Assembly: GCF_946479605.1 (NCBI RefSeq)
Contig: NZ_CAMLGT010000046.1
Coordinates: forward strand, 1 to 17,469
Origin: an uncultured Lacibacter sp.
Lineage (GTDB): Bacteria; Bacteroidota; Bacteroidia; Chitinophagales; Chitinophagaceae
Direction: 5' to 3'
DNA length: 17,469 nucleotides
How positions within the stretch are numbered: the stretch's first letter is position 1; every line of letters begins with the position of its first letter. The position numbers and the translations under genes are program-made. This document shows, one piece after another, positions 6,744-13,399 of this stretch. Under the pieces are notes generated by a model. The model was not told where the DNA came from. It searched no databases and saw only the letters and a program-made list of their open reading frames with translations.

Positions 6744-7895
6744 TTAGAAGAAACGTTTGGTTGAATGGGTAATATCACGGAAGTAACTCAACGGAATATT
6801 GCTGCTGATGAGTTGACTGATGAGCTGTTGTGCTTCCGTAACGGATGTGCTGATGGTGTAAAATCCACCGTTAAAGCGAATATCTGTTTCAATAGCAGTA
6901 AGTGCTTCAACTATCTGTTCTCTTGAAGCTGTTGTTTCAATTTCAATGATCGTACGTTCAGGTTTGTAATCTTCTGTTGTAGTATGATGATTAATGCATG
7001 TTCCGTTTTTAATCATTAAAACAGTGTCGGCCACTTTTTCAACTTCATGCAGTTGTTGCGAACTGAGTATAATACCCATCGGGTGGTTGGCCCATGCCGT
7101 CATATACTTCAGATCGGTAAGAATTGTTTGCTGTGCCTTGATGTCAAGATTAGCAAGCGGCTCATCCAATATCAGTAACTGTGGTTTTTGTAAAAGAATC
7201 CTTGCCAGTTCAAACCGTGTGCGGTAACCGCTGCTGATCTGGTTCCAGTTTAACGAAGCATAGTTGCTCAGGCTTAAACGCTCCAGCATAAAATCAACCA
7301 TTACTTCATTTGCTTCGCCATGAATGCCTGCAATTGATGCACTGAAATGCAGGTTGTCTTTCAGCATACCATACCAGCGTGGGATACGTTGCGGAATAAA
7401 AGCAACATAGCTTTTGATGTTATAATAATCAGGTGTTTTTAATAATGAATAGTTGATGGAACCACTATCAGGAAGCAGCTGCCCCGACAGGCAACGCAAC
7501 AATGTTGTTTTACCATTACCATTTTCACCAACTACACCTAATATATCACCACTTGCAATTTGTAAACTGATGGGGTTTAGCCTGAATGCGCCTTTGCTGT
7601 ATTGTTTGGAAATGCTTGCAGCATTCAATAACGATGTGGCGGTTACATGTGTATCTTTTAATAGTGCCGCTGCTTTTGTAAGTAAACCTTCAGCCTTTGA
7701 AAAAAATACTTCGCCTGGTTCTGCTGTTTCAGTTTTGTTGATGATGCTGTTCCATTCCCTGCTGAAGGCAGTTGCTTCTTTCATCAGCGACAGATCATTG
7801 GTATCATAACTAAGGTCAAGCAACCGACGTATGGCAAGTGAATAATCTTTGTGCCGGAGGTGTTCAGGTATTTCCTGTTGAATGGTATGCTGCAT
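6744..7895 (-). CDS. ABC transporter ATP-binding protein with N-terminal extension
   Basis: A 383-residue ABC ATPase. About 90 residues (EIPEHLRHKDYSLAIRRLLDL...) precede the nucleotide-binding domain and look helical. The domain has Walker A GENGNGKTT at 123-131, Q-loop Gln169 in FIPQ, signature SSGYR at 221-225 in place of LSGGQ, Walker B LLILDE at 240-245 and D-loop NLD. The SxGYR form resembles GldA-like exporters of Bacteroidota. The switch position after SS, usually His, is Gln280 (SSQQLHEVE). About 90 further residues follow, probably regulatory. The ATG at 7895 is chosen because the 36 upstream residues to 8003 are of unlike character and occupy the likely promoter region. It is the first gene of a unit with the membrane protein; the substrate is unknown. 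It diverges from the GT39 gene. Confidence 0.88.
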   Translation of the reverse strand: MQHTIQQEIPEHLRHKDYSLAIRRLLDLSYDTNDLSLMKEATAFSREWNSIINKTETAEPGEVFFSKAEGLLTKAAALLKDTHVTATSLLNAASISKQYSKGAFRLNPISLQIASGDILGVVGENGNGKTTLLRCLSGQLLPDSGSINYSLLKTPDYYNIKSYVAFIPQRIPRWYGMLKDNLHFSASIAGIHGEANEVMVDFMLERLSLSNYASLNWNQISSGYRTRFELARILLQKPQLLILDEPLANLDIKAQQTILTDLKYMTAWANHPMGIILSSQQLHEVEKVADTVLMIKNGTCINHHTTTEDYKPERTIIEIETTASREQIVEALTAIETDIRFNGGFYTISTSVTEAQQLISQLISSNIPLSYFRDITHSTKRFF

Positions 7896-8026
7896 GCGTT
7901 GCTGGGATTTATGAGGGAAAGTAACAAGATTTTCTGAGCATACCCCGTTAATTAAAAGATAAACAGAGCGAATTCTATTGTTTTTTAAATACATTTTTTT
8001 CATTCCTGAATTTGAAACGAAGGATT

Positions 8027-8034
8027 TATCTTAA
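8027..8034 (+). promoter_or_regulatory. Possible -7 box for the GT39 gene
   Basis: TATCTTAA partly matches TAnnTTTG and ends 4 nt before the ATG at 8039, the same distance as in gltX. TTTG at 8011-8014 is close upstream but with short spacing. The position agrees with the ATG at 8039 rather than the TTG at 8012. Confidence 0.3.
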
Positions 8035-8038
8035 CCGG

Positions 8039-9595
8039 ATGAATGTAAACAAGCAAACCAACCTGTTCATCTTTCTGCTGGCAGTAATAAAATTTGCACT
8101 GCCTTTTTTTCTGCAGCATCCCGTTTACGAATTACACAGGGATGAGTTTCTTTACCTTGAGCAGGGTAAACATCTTGCATGGGGTTATATGGAAGTGCCT
8201 CCCATGCTTTCATGGTTTGCCTGGCTTACACATTTGTTTGGCAGCAGTTTCTTTTGGGTGAAATTCTGGCCTTCGTTGTTTGGTGCTTTTACTTTGATCG
8301 TTACTTGTAAAATGGTGCAGGAAATGGGGGGTAAATTGTTTGCCATTTTTATTGCCGGGCTTTGTATAATGGTTACAGCATACCTGCGCTTGCACTTCCT
8401 GTTCCAGGCCAATTTTTTAGAAGTATTCTGGTGGGCTGTAAGTGCTTATTTTATTATCCGCTATATAAATACAAACGCAGTAAAATACCTGTACCTGCTG
8501 GCCGTTGCATTTGGTTGTGCCTGGTTGAGTAAGAACTCGGTTACTTTTTTAATTCTCGGTTTTGCAATGGCATTATTACTTACAAAGCATCGCAAACTTT
8601 TTCTCAATAAACATTTATACTTCGCTGGATTATTGTCGCTGTTGATTGCGCTGCCTAATCTGTTCTGGCAATACAATCACAACTGGCCACTGTTGCACCA
8701 CATGGAAGAATTGCGGGAAACGCAATTAAAATTTTTGAGCCCTGTTGATTTTTTACTGGGACAAATAATGATGTACTTCACCGCATTCTTTATTTGGGTA
8801 ATCGGCTTGGTCTGGTTGTTTACTGCAAAAGGTAAACAGTACAGCATACTGGCGTGGATCTATCTTACGGTAATTGGTTTGCTCATCATCAGCAGCGGTA
8901 AAAATTATTATTCAATGGGGCTGTATCCAATGTTGTTTGCAGCAGGCGCTGTTGCTGTTGAACAATGGACAAGCCTGCGTTTGAAATGGATACGTTTTGC
9001 CACGGCATTTGTTATTCTTTTTTTAGCATGGGTTGTGTTGCCGGTGGCTATGCCTTTGTGGGAGCCGGATAAGCTTGCTGCTTTTTACAAGGAAAAAGGA
9101 ATTGATAAAACAGGCGCATTAAAGTGGGAAGATCAGCGTGATCATTCCTTGCCGCAGGACTTTGCTGATTATCTTGGATGGAAGGAGATTACAACAAAAG
9201 CAGAAAAACAATTTTTATCCTTACCGCAAACAGAGCGTGACAGCACTGTTGTTTATTGCAGGCATTATGGTTTGGCGGGTGCATTAAAATATTATGGTGT
9301 TGATGAGCAGTTTAAATCCAAAGTGATCAGCGATAACGGATCGTTCCTGCACTGGATACCCAATGAGTTTGGGTTTAAGCATTTGATCTTTGTTGGCAGG
9401 CGAATGCCTGGTGCTGATGATGAAGTGTTTCAGCATTTTAAACAAGTAACGTTGATCGATTCTGTTACATACCAACATTCACGGCAGTTGGGCGATCGTG
9501 TGATCTTTTTTGAGAATGTTGATTCTGTTGGTTCAAAACTGGCAGCCGAGGGCTTGAAGCAAATGAAACAGGAGTTTAGCAGGAAGAAGTTATAA
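8039..9595 (+). CDS. Glycosyltransferase family 39 / ArnT-like membrane protein
   Basis: A 518-residue integral membrane glycosyltransferase of the GT-C fold. Such enzymes move a sugar from a polyprenyl-phosphate donor to a lipid or protein acceptor on the outer face of the inner membrane. After a first helix (LFIFLLAVIKFALPFF), the first external loop carries HRDEFLYLEQGKHLAWGY with Asp35-Glu36 as the expected catalytic acidic pair, then EVPPM, the PP motif seen in ArnT/GT39 members. Many hydrophobic segments follow to about residue 350. The C-terminal region of about 170 residues is soluble, probably periplasmic. The frame opens at a TTG at 8012; the ATG at 8039 fits better. It stands alone between the divergent ABC unit and the B12 protein gene. 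Donor and acceptor are not predictable; ArnT itself (lipid A arabinose transfer) is only one possibility. Confidence 0.85.
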   Translation: MNVNKQTNLFIFLLAVIKFALPFFLQHPVYELHRDEFLYLEQGKHLAWGYMEVPPMLSWFAWLTHLFGSSFFWVKFWPSLFGAFTLIVTCKMVQEMGGKLFAIFIAGLCIMVTAYLRLHFLFQANFLEVFWWAVSAYFIIRYINTNAVKYLYLLAVAFGCAWLSKNSVTFLILGFAMALLLTKHRKLFLNKHLYFAGLLSLLIALPNLFWQYNHNWPLLHHMEELRETQLKFLSPVDFLLGQIMMYFTAFFIWVIGLVWLFTAKGKQYSILAWIYLTVIGLLIISSGKNYYSMGLYPMLFAAGAVAVEQWTSLRLKWIRFATAFVILFLAWVVLPVAMPLWEPDKLAAFYKEKGIDKTGALKWEDQRDHSLPQDFADYLGWKEITTKAEKQFLSLPQTERDSTVVYCRHYGLAGALKYYGVDEQFKSKVISDNGSFLHWIPNEFGFKHLIFVGRRMPGADDEVFQHFKQVTLIDSVTYQHSRQLGDRVIFFENVDSVGSKLAAEGLKQMKQEFSRKKL

Positions 9596-9619
9596 TTACA
9601 GTCGTTAGTTGATATTGCC

Positions 9620-9627
9620 TATTTTCG
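9620..9627 (+). promoter_or_regulatory. Possible -7 box for the B12-binding protein unit
   Basis: TATTTTCG matches TAnnTTTG except for one C, 17 nt before the ATG at 9645. It lies in the 49-nt gap after the GT39 gene, where no terminator is visible, so read-through is also possible. Confidence 0.4.
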
Positions 9628-9644
9628 CAACATAACATTGCTGT

Positions 9645-10052
9645 ATGAACAGACCCGTTAGAGTGCTTGTTGCCAAAGTTGGATTGGATGGCCACGACCG
9701 TGGTGCCAAAGTAATTGCTACTGCCCTGCGTGATGCGGGTATGGAAGTGATCTACACCGGTCTTCGGCAAACACCCGAAATGGTGGTGAATGCTGCACTG
9801 CAGGAAGATGTGGATGCCATTGGTGTAAGTATTTTAAGTGGTGCCCACATGACTGTTTTCCCCCGTCTTTTAAACCTGATGAAAGAAAAACAAATGAATG
9901 ATGTGTTGCTTACAGGTGGTGGTATTATTCCCGATGAAGACGTAGATGCATTAACAAAAATTGGCGTGGGCAAGCTGTTTCTGCCCGGCACTAATACGCA
10001 GGATATTGCAGCCTACATTAAAGATTGGGTGTCGAAGCATCGCTCTTTCTGA
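9645..10052 (+). CDS. Stand-alone cobalamin (B12)-binding protein, acyl-CoA mutase small subunit type
   Basis: A 135-residue protein equal to the C-terminal B12-binding domain of methylmalonyl-CoA mutase. The base-off signature DxHxxG is present as D15-G-H17-D-R-G20, where His17 would coordinate cobalt. S62-I-L64 and G91-G-G93 in LLTGGGIIP complete the Rossmann-like site. Split mutases such as isobutyryl-CoA and 2-hydroxyisobutyryl-CoA mutase have a separate small subunit of this size that joins a large catalytic subunit. No large subunit is in this window, so the partner must be elsewhere. The next gene, 25 nt downstream, is an enoyl-CoA hydratase, which fits acyl-CoA metabolism such as branched-chain or propionate breakdown. 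Which acyl-CoA is rearranged is unknown. Confidence 0.92.
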   Translation: MNRPVRVLVAKVGLDGHDRGAKVIATALRDAGMEVIYTGLRQTPEMVVNAALQEDVDAIGVSILSGAHMTVFPRLLNLMKEKQMNDVLLTGGGIIPDEDVDALTKIGVGKLFLPGTNTQDIAAYIKDWVSKHRSF

Positions 10053-10077
10053 TTATTCATTTCTTAAACTTACTTAT

Positions 10078-10857
10078 ATGCGTTTTCAAACATTACTTAC
10101 TTCCCTGGAAGAAGGGGTCTTTATTATTACCATCAATCGTCCTGATAAATTAAATGCACTCAATAAAACTGTGATAGAAGAATTAAGTGCAGCAATTGAT
10201 GAAGTGTACAAAAATACGGCTGTTAAATGTGCAGTTATTACCGGCGCCGGGCCAAAAGCATTTGTTGCGGGTGCAGATATTTCGGAATTTCTTTCAATGA
10301 ATGCAAATGAAGGTGAGGAGTTGGCAAGACGTGGACAGGAAATGGTATTCAATAAAATTGAGCGATCGCCCAAACCGATAATTGCAGCGGTGAATGGTTT
10401 TGCATTAGGCGGCGGCTGCGAGCTGGCCATGAGTTGTCATTTTCGTTTGGCAAGTGAGCAGGCAAAGTTTGGCCAGCCCGAAGTAAATCTTGGGCTGATA
10501 CCCGGTTATGGCGGCACGCAACGTTTGGTGCAGCTTATTGGCAAAGGAAAGAGTCTTGAATTAATGATGACCGCAGCCATGATCAATGCGGCTGAAGCAA
10601 AAGAACTTGGGTTGGTGAATTATGTAACCTCAGCAGAAGAGTTGTTGCCAAAAGCAAAAGAACTGCTTACAGTAATAATGAGCAAAGGGCCTGATGCAAT
10701 AGCCAAAGTGATCAGTGCAGTTAATGCGTATTACGATCCTGCACAAAATGGATTTGATGCAGAGATCAGGTTATTTGGCGAATGTTTTGGAACAGAAGAA
10801 ATGAAGGAGGGAGTTGGTGCATTTTTGGAAAAGAGAAAGGCTGCGTTTGGCAAATGA
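10078..10857 (+). CDS. Enoyl-CoA hydratase/isomerase family protein
   Basis: A 259-residue crotonase-fold enzyme that adds water to the double bond of enoyl-CoA in fatty-acid or amino-acid breakdown. The CoA/oxyanion segment is GAGPKAFVAGADISEF at 56-71. NGFALGGGCELAM contains Glu115 and FGQPEVNLG contains Glu135. Their 20-residue spacing equals that of the two catalytic glutamates of mitochondrial enoyl-CoA hydratase, so true hydratase activity is likely. IPGYGGTQRL follows. Length is standard. The frame extends back to 9961 inside the B12 gene, but the 39 extra residues are a shadow and the ATG at 10078 begins the typical MRFQTLL... N-terminus. It is cotranscribed with the B12-binding protein. 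No terminator is seen in the 50 nt after it, so the secreted-protein array may be read through. Confidence 0.95.
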   Translation: MRFQTLLTSLEEGVFIITINRPDKLNALNKTVIEELSAAIDEVYKNTAVKCAVITGAGPKAFVAGADISEFLSMNANEGEELARRGQEMVFNKIERSPKPIIAAVNGFALGGGCELAMSCHFRLASEQAKFGQPEVNLGLIPGYGGTQRLVQLIGKGKSLELMMTAAMINAAEAKELGLVNYVTSAEELLPKAKELLTVIMSKGPDAIAKVISAVNAYYDPAQNGFDAEIRLFGECFGTEEMKEGVGAFLEKRKAAFGK

Positions 10858-10907
10858 GACATTTTAAAACAACAACTTGCGAAAACCTATAAGCAAACAA
10901 CTATACC

Positions 10908-11117
10908 ATGAAGAATTACATACTTATCCTTTGGGCTACAGTAGTAAGTTCTGTTATTTCTGCTCAAAAAATAAAATACAATACTGTTCAGGCAGGGCAA
11001 AGTTTAATTGAAGCAGTTCCGGTAAGTAAAACATATGAATACGCTGCATTCCGGGAAGGGACTGTGAATTTTAAAGCTGGTACAAGTTCTTCTGCAGAAA
11101 CCGGTTTCGGTAAATAA
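10908..11117 (+). CDS. Truncated first copy of the secreted tandem-paralogue family (69 residues)
   Basis: A short gene whose product matches the N-terminal part of the three genes that follow. It has a signal peptide (MKNYILILWATVVSSVISA, cut before Gln20), then YNTVQAGQSLIEAVP, which aligns with YTIQPGENIMDVVP of the next copy. After it, YEYAAFREGTVNFKAG aligns with FEYEQFQPGYVQFKNG. At the point where the others continue with RSQARLNY it reads SSSAETGFGK and stops. The remaining roughly 165 residues have no room before the next gene, 26 nt away, so this is a deletion rather than a frameshift. It may be a degraded copy or a small secreted protein in its own right. The 12-nt palindrome GAAACCGGTTTC (11097-11108) sits at the truncated end. 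Confidence 0.7.
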   Translation: MKNYILILWATVVSSVISAQKIKYNTVQAGQSLIEAVPVSKTYEYAAFREGTVNFKAGTSSSAETGFGK

Positions 11118-11143
11118 AGTATCTTTAAAAACAACTTATTTCA

Positions 11144-11845
11144 ATGAAAAGATCAATGTTTTGTTTGTGCTTTGTTTTTGCAGCGATGTATTGTGCAGCA
11201 CAAAAGCCAGGTTATTATACCATTCAGCCAGGCGAAAATATCATGGATGTTGTACCTAAAAATGAATTGTTTGAATATGAGCAATTTCAGCCGGGTTATG
11301 TCCAGTTTAAAAACGGTGCACGATCTCAGGCACGGTTGAACTACAGTTATATTCACGAAAAGGTGATGTTTATTTCGCCAAAAGGTGATACACTCCTTAT
11401 TTCAAACCCCAGCGAGGTAAGCGTTGTTTCTTTTGAAAAAGGAGAATATTACTATGCAGATAACAGGTATGTAAAACTTGATACGGTTATCGGCAATGCA
11501 AGGATAGGGATTGTTGGGTTTTATGTCACCCTCAATAAGAAAAAGATCGGAGGATATGGATTGGCGACAGAGGGCGGGGCCGATTCATACGGTTCTTTTG
11601 CGGTGCCAAGTGCGGTTGGTCAGAATCAGATAAAATTTATTCCGAATGTAATTACAAATATTGCTTTTCGGAAAGCGCTCTTTATTGGAGATCGGTTTAA
11701 TCGCTTTGTTGTTGCAACAAAAAAGAATGTCTTATCTATGTATGCCGACAAGGAAACATTGATAAAAGCTTATTTAGAAAGCAATAAAGTAGATTTCACT
11801 TCAAAGAATGATGTTATACGCTTGCTGGAACACATAGAGAAGTAA
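11144..11845 (+). CDS. Secreted protein of the tandem-paralogue family, copy 2
   Basis: A 233-residue exported protein of unknown function. The signal peptide is residues 1-19, cut before Gln20. The mature start holds YTIQPGENI at 25-33, which resembles the opening of a LysM module, but no full LysM follows. Family blocks are GARSQARLNY (58-67), GDTL (81-84), EYYYADNRYVKLDTVIG (101-117), GADSYGS (145-151) and FIGDRFNRF (180-188). The C-terminus (KKNVLSMYADKETLIKAYLESN) looks helical and charged. It has no lipobox cysteine, no transmembrane helix after the signal peptide and no T9SS tail, so it should be periplasmic or released. It sits 26 nt after copy 1 and 33 nt before copy 3, as in an operon. 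I recall similar Bacteroidota proteins but no assigned function. Confidence 0.88.
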   Translation: MKRSMFCLCFVFAAMYCAAQKPGYYTIQPGENIMDVVPKNELFEYEQFQPGYVQFKNGARSQARLNYSYIHEKVMFISPKGDTLLISNPSEVSVVSFEKGEYYYADNRYVKLDTVIGNARIGIVGFYVTLNKKKIGGYGLATEGGADSYGSFAVPSAVGQNQIKFIPNVITNIAFRKALFIGDRFNRFVVATKKNVLSMYADKETLIKAYLESNKVDFTSKNDVIRLLEHIEK

Positions 11846-11878
11846 AAATCTCAAACAACCATTATAATTACAATCGTC

Positions 11879-12589
11879 ATGGTTACTATAGTCCGCTTCA
11901 GACTTCTTTTTGCTGTGGTATCGTTTTTCACTTTCCCGAATGAAGGATTTTCGCAGGCCAAAAAAGTTTATACAGTACAACCTGGTGAAAATATACAGGA
12001 TGTTGTTCCTGGGAAGGACATGTATGAGTATAGTGAATTTCAGGCAGGAGCAGTTATATTCAAAAACGGGATACGCTCCAATGCAAAATTTAATTACAAC
12101 TTTGTTCACGAGGATATACAGTTTATTTCGTCCAAAGGCGACACATTGGTTATTGCGAATCCTGAAGAGGTAAAATCAGTAGTAATTGGAAAAGACGAGT
12201 ACTATTATGCAGTGAACAGGTTTGTAAAATCAGATACTGTCATCGGGTCAGCAAAAATAGGGATCGCTGGTTTTTTTACTACCATCAGCCGCAAAAGGGT
12301 AGGGGCATACGGCTCTACAATTGATGGCGGTGCAGATTCGTACGGGTCGTATGTGGTGCCAACTAATACAAAGCTGAACCTTACGCCTAATGTTGTAACT
12401 ACTGTTGCATACCGAAAGGCTATGTTTATTGGAAACCGTTTCAACCATTTCATTCCGGTTACAAAGAAAAATATTTTTTCATTTTATCCGGAAAAGGAAC
12501 GGAAGCTGAAAGATTACCTGGCTAAAGCAAATGTTAATTTTTCGAATAGAGCGGATATTGTTCATTTGCTAGCATACATGGAAAAATAG
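11879..12589 (+). CDS. Secreted protein of the tandem-paralogue family, copy 3
   Basis: A 236-residue homologue of the flanking genes. The signal peptide covers about residues 1-25 (hydrophobic LLFAVVSFFTF, cut near FSQ). YTVQPGENI is at 31-39, IRSNAKFNYN at 65-74, GDTL at 87-90, followed by VIANPEEVK, then EYYYAVNRFVKSDTVIG, GADSYGS at 151-157 and FIGNRFNHF at 183-191. It shares long blocks with copy 2, including the glycine-rich GGADSYGS patch, and shares NPEEVK and VGAYG with copy 4. The start is the ATG at 11879, 33 nt after the previous stop; no other candidate fits the signal peptide better. Function is unknown. The conserved aromatic and glycine positions suggest a beta-rich fold, but that is only an impression. 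Confidence 0.88.
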   Translation: MVTIVRFRLLFAVVSFFTFPNEGFSQAKKVYTVQPGENIQDVVPGKDMYEYSEFQAGAVIFKNGIRSNAKFNYNFVHEDIQFISSKGDTLVIANPEEVKSVVIGKDEYYYAVNRFVKSDTVIGSAKIGIAGFFTTISRKRVGAYGSTIDGGADSYGSYVVPTNTKLNLTPNVVTTVAYRKAMFIGNRFNHFIPVTKKNIFSFYPEKERKLKDYLAKANVNFSNRADIVHLLAYMEK

Positions 12590-12614
12590 TATTGATCAAA
12601 CTTTAATAAATTTT

Positions 12615-13331
12615 ATGCTGTCACAAAAAAAACTGTTTATTGTATTAGGAACAATTTTGTTGTCTGTAGTTTGTACAAATGTTATGGCACAAACACCCAA
12701 GTACTACACTGTTCAGCCGGGGCAAAACATGAGAGAGGTGATTCCCTCTTCTGATTTTTATGAGTATTCACAATTTGAAAGAGGATTTGTACATTTTAAA
12801 AGTGGAGCACGTTCGCAAAGCAGGTTGAATTACAATTTACTCTATGAAGAATTATTTTTTGTGAATATGCAAGGCGATACACTTACACTTGTAAATCCTG
12901 AGGAAGTAAAAGTAGTTACCATAAATAAGGATAGCTTTTATTTTGCAGGGAACAGATTTGTGAAGATTGATACACTGGTAGGCGACACAAAAATTGCCAC
13001 AGCTGCTTTTTTCTCTTCCATTGGAGAACGTAAGGTGGGTGCCTATGGAACAACTACTGATGCTGTAACTAACTATTACAATTCATACGTTATGCCCAGC
13101 GTAGCAAAGCTTGATCTTGTACCACAGGTTATAACCACTTTTGTACGAAGCAAGGCAATGTTTATTGGCAACCGGTTTAATAAGTTTGAACCTGTTACAA
13201 AAGAAACATTAATGAATTTCTATTCATCAAAAAGCGGCAAACTGAGAGCATATTTAAAAGACAATAAAGTTAATTATACTGACAGGAGTAATGTAGTTGC
13301 TCTTATTGCATATATGAACAGTGTAAATTAA
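12615..13331 (+). CDS. Secreted protein of the tandem-paralogue family, copy 4
   Basis: A 238-residue homologue and the last gene of the array. The signal peptide is residues 1-25 (cut VMA before Gln26). YTVQPGQNM is at 31-39, GARSQSRLNYN at 64-74, GDTL at 87-90, NPEEVKVV at 94-101, VGAYG at 141-145 and FIGNRFNKF at 183-191. It differs from copies 2 and 3 where they have GGADSYGS: here the segment is AVTNYYNSYVMP, so that patch has changed in this copy. The body is otherwise colinear. It begins 25 nt after copy 3 and is followed by the hairpin at 13368-13399, which closes the unit. Function unknown. Confidence 0.88.
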   Translation: MLSQKKLFIVLGTILLSVVCTNVMAQTPKYYTVQPGQNMREVIPSSDFYEYSQFERGFVHFKSGARSQSRLNYNLLYEELFFVNMQGDTLTLVNPEEVKVVTINKDSFYFAGNRFVKIDTLVGDTKIATAAFFSSIGERKVGAYGTTTDAVTNYYNSYVMPSVAKLDLVPQVITTFVRSKAMFIGNRFNKFEPVTKETLMNFYSSKSGKLRAYLKDNKVNYTDRSNVVALIAYMNSVN

Positions 13332-13367
13332 AATGCTGTGATAAACAGAAAAGCCGGTCAGTATGAG

Positions 13368-13399
13368 AATAAACGGGAACAAATTTGTTCCCGTTTATT
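13368..13399. terminator. Bidirectional terminator, perfect 32-bp palindrome
   Basis: Positions 13368-13399 form a perfect inverted repeat with arms of 16 nt (left arm AATAAACGGGAACAAA). In RNA the middle AAATTT would form the loop. The plus strand continues with TTTTC. It separates the secreted-protein array from the convergent fucosidase gene, and the fucosidase stop codon (13395-13397) lies inside the right arm. Confidence 0.85.

Noticed and set aside
9961..10077. Longer enoyl-CoA hydratase start overlapping the B12 gene
   Set aside because: The 39 extra residues are an out-of-frame reading of the B12 gene, and the family N-terminus begins at 10078.
11097..11108. 12-nt palindrome GAAACCGGTTTC as an insertion or attachment site
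   Set aside because: It is short, lacks flanking direct repeats or a recombinase gene, and resembles codons for the GNRFN block of the paralogues; no support for mobility.
11090..11143. Frameshift as the cause of the short first array copy
   Set aside because: Only 26 nt separate its stop from the next ATG, so the missing 165 residues are not present in another frame; a deletion fits instead.
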